A DNA stretch of 7,413 nucleotides, taken from assembly GCA_900770015.1 (NCBI GenBank), contig CAAGIU010000352.1:1-7413 (forward strand), in the 5' to 3' direction. Below, piece by piece: positions 5,201 through 7,413 of this stretch. The notes below the pieces were generated by a model that saw nothing but the letters and a program-made list of their open reading frames with translations, did no database searches and was not told the origin of the DNA. Position 1 is the first letter of the stretch. Each line of letters begins with the position of its first letter. A program made the translations under genes and the position numbers. The stretch comes from an uncultured Oscillospiraceae bacterium. Its GTDB lineage: Bacteria > Bacillota_A > Clostridia > Oscillospirales > Oscillospiraceae.

Positions 5201-5228
5201 ATTATAGCACAAGCCGTCACAATTGCAA
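5201..5228 (-). promoter_or_regulatory. Probable promoter of the deformylase-like gene
   Basis: The minus strand carries a perfect -10 TATAAT (5206-5201). A weak -35 TTGCAA (5228-5223) lies 16 bases upstream. Transcription should begin near 5195, about 24 bases before the ATG. The -10 is convincing and the -35 is only four of six to consensus. Confidence 0.6.
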
Positions 5229-5268
5229 GAAGAATGCGTTTTTATAAATTCAGAATTGGAATTGATAC

Positions 5269-5297
5269 TTGACAAGACTCTGCATGAAAGATACAAT
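5269..5297 (+). promoter_or_regulatory. Sigma-A-type promoter of glmS
   Basis: TTGACA (5269-5274) and TACAAT (5292-5297) are separated by the optimal 17 bases. The predicted start near 5304 leaves a leader of only about 35 bases before the glmS ATG. That leader is too short for a glmS ribozyme. A small dyad AATTC/GAATT upstream (about 5247-5263) could be an operator, but support is weak. Confidence 0.8.
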
Positions 5298-5338
5298 AAC
5301 AAGAATTCCACCCAGTGTTTTGAAACGAGGTTTTTTCT

Positions 5339-7177
5339 ATGTGTGGTATTGTAGGTTTTTCCGGCAGGCACAGCGCCGCGCCGATTCTTCTGGAGGGTCT
5401 TTCCAAGCTGGAATACCGGGGCTATGACTCCGCAGGCATCGCCGTCCGGGACGGGGATAAGGACCCCGTCGTTGTCAAAGCCAAGGGGCGGCTGAAAATT
5501 CTGGCAGAAAAGACCAACGGCGGTCTGGCTGTCCCCGGCACCTGCGGCATCGGTCACACCCGCTGGGCCACCCACGGTGAGCCCTCCGAGGACAACGCCC
5601 ATCCCCACTGCAGCAACGACATGACCGTTGTGGGCGTGCACAACGGCATCATCGAATCCTATCAGGAAATCAAGGCCAAGCTGACCCGCAAGGGCTACCA
5701 TTTCTACAGCCAGACCGACACCGAGGCCCTGATCAACTATATCGACTACTATTACAAGAAGTACCGCATGGGCCCCACCGACGCCATCGCCAAAACCATG
5801 GTACGCATCCGCGGCTCCTATGCCCTGGCGGTGATGTTCAAGGATTATCCCGGCGAGATTTTTGTCGCCCGGAAGGACAGCCCCATGATCATCGGCGTGG
5901 AGGACGGTGAATCCTACCTCGCCTCCGACGTGCCCGCCATTCTGAAGTACACCCGGAATGTCTATTACATGGGCAACATGGAAATGGCCCGACTGTCCGG
6001 CGGCGACGTCACCTTCTACAATCTGGACGGCGACATCATCGAAAAGCCCCTGACCGAAATCAAGTGGGATGCCGAGGCTGCCGAAAAGGGCGGCTACGAG
6101 CACTTCATGATGAAGGAAATCCACGAGCAGCCCCGGGCGGTGCAGGACACCATCCGCAGCGTCTGCAAGGACGGACAAATTGATCTTTCGGGCATCGGCC
6201 TTTCCGAAGAAGAAGTTTCCGGGCTGGACACGGTGCACATCGTGGCCTGCGGCTCTGCCTACCATGTGGGCGTGGCAGCCCAGTATGTGCTGGAGGATCT
6301 GGCAAAGATCCGGGTCCGGGTGGAGCTGGCATCGGAATTCCGCTACCGCAAGCCCCTGCTTCGCAAGAACGACATGGTCATCGTCATCAGCCAGTCCGGC
6401 GAAACCGCCGACAGTCTGGCGGCGCTCCGGGAGGCAAAGGAACAGGGCATCCCAACCCTGGGCATCGTCAATGTGGTGGGCAGCACCATCGCCCGGGAAG
6501 CCGACCATGTGTTTTACACCCTGGCAGGGCCGGAGATCGCCGTGGCCACCACCAAGGCCTACTCCGCCCAGCTGGCGGCCTGTTATCTGCTGGCGGTGGA
6601 GTTCGGGCGCATCCGTCAGACCATTGACGAAGGGGAATACGCCCGACTCATCGGTGAAATCCAGGAGCTTCCCGGCAAGATGGAGCGGGTTCTGCAGGAT
6701 CAGGAGCGCATTCAGTGGTTTGCCAGCAAATTCGCCGCCGCCCGGGACATCTTCTATCTGGGCCGGGGATTGGACTACGCCACCGGGCTGGAGGGCAGCC
6801 TGAAGATGAAGGAAATCAGCTATATCCACAGCGAGGCCTACGCCGCCGGAGAGCTGAAGCACGGCACCATCAGCCTCATTGAAAACGGCACCCTGGTCAT
6901 CGGCGTGCTGACCCAGGGCCGGCTGTACGAAAAAATGCTGAGCAATCTGGTGGAGGTCAAGAGCCGGGGCGCCTATCTCATGGGCCTGACCACCTACGGC
7001 AACTACAACATCGAAGACACGGTGGATTTCACGGTCTACATTCCCAGAACAGACGAGCATTTCACCGCCTCCCTGGCGGTTATCCCCCTGCAGCTGATGG
7101 GCTATTACGTCAGCGTGGCCCGGGGCCTGGATGTGGATAAACCCAGAAATCTTGCCAAATCCGTCACCGTGGAATAA
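5339..7177 (+). CDS. glmS: Glutamine--fructose-6-phosphate aminotransferase (isomerizing)
   Basis: A 612-residue cytoplasmic enzyme making glucosamine-6-phosphate from fructose-6-phosphate and glutamine, the first committed step to UDP-GlcNAc for peptidoglycan. The N-terminal class II glutaminase domain (about 1-240) begins MCGIVGF, with C2 as nucleophile after Met removal, and keeps HTRWATHG (73-80), HNG (101-103) and D127. Two SIS isomerase domains follow, with CGSAYHVG (304-311), SQSGETADS (351-359), TTKAYSAQ (404-411) and the catalytic segment around E485-H508 (GLEGSLKMKEIS, ELKHG). The C-terminal KPRNLAKSVTVE contains the conserved K607. The length matches the family, and nothing is missing. 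GAGG (5327-5330) sits eight bases before the ATG. It has its own promoter and terminator. The short leader leaves no room for the glucosamine-6-phosphate ribozyme found before glmS in many Firmicutes. Confidence 0.98.
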   Translation: MCGIVGFSGRHSAAPILLEGLSKLEYRGYDSAGIAVRDGDKDPVVVKAKGRLKILAEKTNGGLAVPGTCGIGHTRWATHGEPSEDNAHPHCSNDMTVVGVHNGIIESYQEIKAKLTRKGYHFYSQTDTEALINYIDYYYKKYRMGPTDAIAKTMVRIRGSYALAVMFKDYPGEIFVARKDSPMIIGVEDGESYLASDVPAILKYTRNVYYMGNMEMARLSGGDVTFYNLDGDIIEKPLTEIKWDAEAAEKGGYEHFMMKEIHEQPRAVQDTIRSVCKDGQIDLSGIGLSEEEVSGLDTVHIVACGSAYHVGVAAQYVLEDLAKIRVRVELASEFRYRKPLLRKNDMVIVISQSGETADSLAALREAKEQGIPTLGIVNVVGSTIAREADHVFYTLAGPEIAVATTKAYSAQLAACYLLAVEFGRIRQTIDEGEYARLIGEIQELPGKMERVLQDQERIQWFASKFAAARDIFYLGRGLDYATGLEGSLKMKEISYIHSEAYAAGELKHGTISLIENGTLVIGVLTQGRLYEKMLSNLVEVKSRGAYLMGLTTYGNYNIEDTVDFTVYIPRTDEHFTASLAVIPLQLMGYYVSVARGLDVDKPRNLAKSVTVE

Positions 7178-7180
7178 GGA

Positions 7181-7212
7181 AAAACGCAGAGGCATCGAAA
7201 CCTCTGCGTTTT
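7181..7212 (+). terminator. Intrinsic terminator of glmS
   Basis: AAAACGCAGAGG (7181-7192) pairs perfectly with CCTCTGCGTTTT (7201-7212) around an eight-base loop. The stem ends in a T-run that continues as GTTTTATG. It begins three bases after the glmS stop codon. This is a standard intrinsic terminator. Confidence 0.92.
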
Positions 7213-7260
7213 GTTTTATGTGCTTATCGGGTTAACTCAGCAAATTGTAATTTATCACAC

Positions 7261-7333
7261 TGGCCGGGCAGCCCCCTTGGCTTGCCCTTGGGGAGACCCG
7301 TCAGCGGAACAGGCTGCCTGAGAGGGTACTCCG
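7261..7333 (-). repeat. Palindromic intergenic repeat, copy 2 (inverted)
   Basis: Read on the minus strand it begins CGGAGTACCCTCTCAG (7333-7318) and aligns with positions 1-73 over the full length with about 11 substitutions. The head is identical, while most changes fall in the hairpin and tail parts, and both hairpins are less perfect than in copy 1. It lies head to head with copy 3. It has no coding potential. The 48 bases between the glmS terminator and this repeat show nothing I can name. Confidence 0.75.
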
Positions 7334-7366
7334 TTTGATGGTTGAAAGCGTATATTGGAACGTGGG

Positions 7367-7413
7367 ACCCTCTCAGACTGCCCCTTACGGGGCAGCCAGC
7401 TCTCCCAAAGGGA
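7367..7413 (+). repeat. Palindromic intergenic repeat, copy 3 (cut by window end)
   Basis: ACCCTCTCAG (7367-7376) matches the head of copy 1. Hairpin 1 here is CTGCCCC (7378-7384) with GGGGCAG (7389-7395) around TTAC: a different sequence but an equally perfect 7-bp stem. GCTCTCCCAAAGGGA (7399-7413) begins hairpin 2 exactly as in copy 1 before the window ends. Confidence 0.7.

Noticed and set aside
4551..5201. 216-residue plus-strand frame across MITE copy 2 and the deformylase-like gene
   Set aside because: It joins MITE sequence to the antisense of a recognisable gene and has no domain of its own.
5144..7195. 683-residue minus-strand frame opposite glmS
   Set aside because: It is antisense to a fully intact glmS and is rich in Gly, His, Val and Asp, typical of reverse reading of GC-rich codons.
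1..7413. CRISPR array, tRNA, rRNA, riboswitch or defence system
   Set aside because: There are no regularly spaced direct repeats with unique spacers, no cloverleaf or rRNA-like sequence, and no conserved riboswitch core that I could recognise. The repeats present are palindromic insertions.

Overview
The window looks like chromosomal DNA from a GC-rich gut member of the Clostridia, probably of the Oscillospiraceae/Ruminococcaceae type. The evidence is the Firmicutes-style promoters and AGGAGG ribosome sites, the GC-rich codon use, the short 136-residue deformylase-like protein, and the short palindromic intergenic repeats that I recall as typical of such genomes. The genus cannot be named from this sequence. 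There is no rRNA, tRNA, CRISPR array, prophage or transposase gene.

Layout from left to right. Positions 1-380 hold no gene: a palindromic repeat (1-73), a degenerate heptamer tract (122-149), a terminator hairpin (169-202) and a 161-bp MITE-like element (220-380). A family 2 glycosyltransferase runs leftward (1379-381). A compact divergent promoter region (1380-1548) separates it from a rightward four-gene operon: a Fur-family regulator (probably Zur), a metal-binding lipoprotein, an ABC ATPase and an ABC-3 permease (1549-4453). The convergent gap 4454-4760 holds a long stem-loop, a terminator hairpin and a second copy of the 161-bp element. A short peptide deformylase-like gene runs leftward (5171-4761), and glmS runs rightward (5339-7177) to its own terminator. 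The right end holds two more copies of the palindromic repeat, head to head.

The operon reads as a zinc uptake system. The lipoprotein captures the metal outside the membrane, the permease carries it across, the ATPase powers transport, and the regulator probably represses its own operon through a Fur-like box next to the operon promoter. The glycosyltransferase promoter faces the operon promoter with only two adjacent dyads between the two -35 elements, so co-regulation is plausible. GlmS makes glucosamine-6-phosphate for cell-wall precursors and is an independent unit.

I do not see a wholly new multi-gene system. The most notable points are: the two near-identical MITE copies, each inserted exactly at the stop codon of a leftward gene and ahead of that gene's probable terminator, with 4-bp target duplications; the double-dyad divergent control region; a zinc-type binding protein with Cys where the family's third His ligand is expected; a deformylase-like protein lacking the motif I Gln; and repeat hairpins whose stems differ in a compensatory way.
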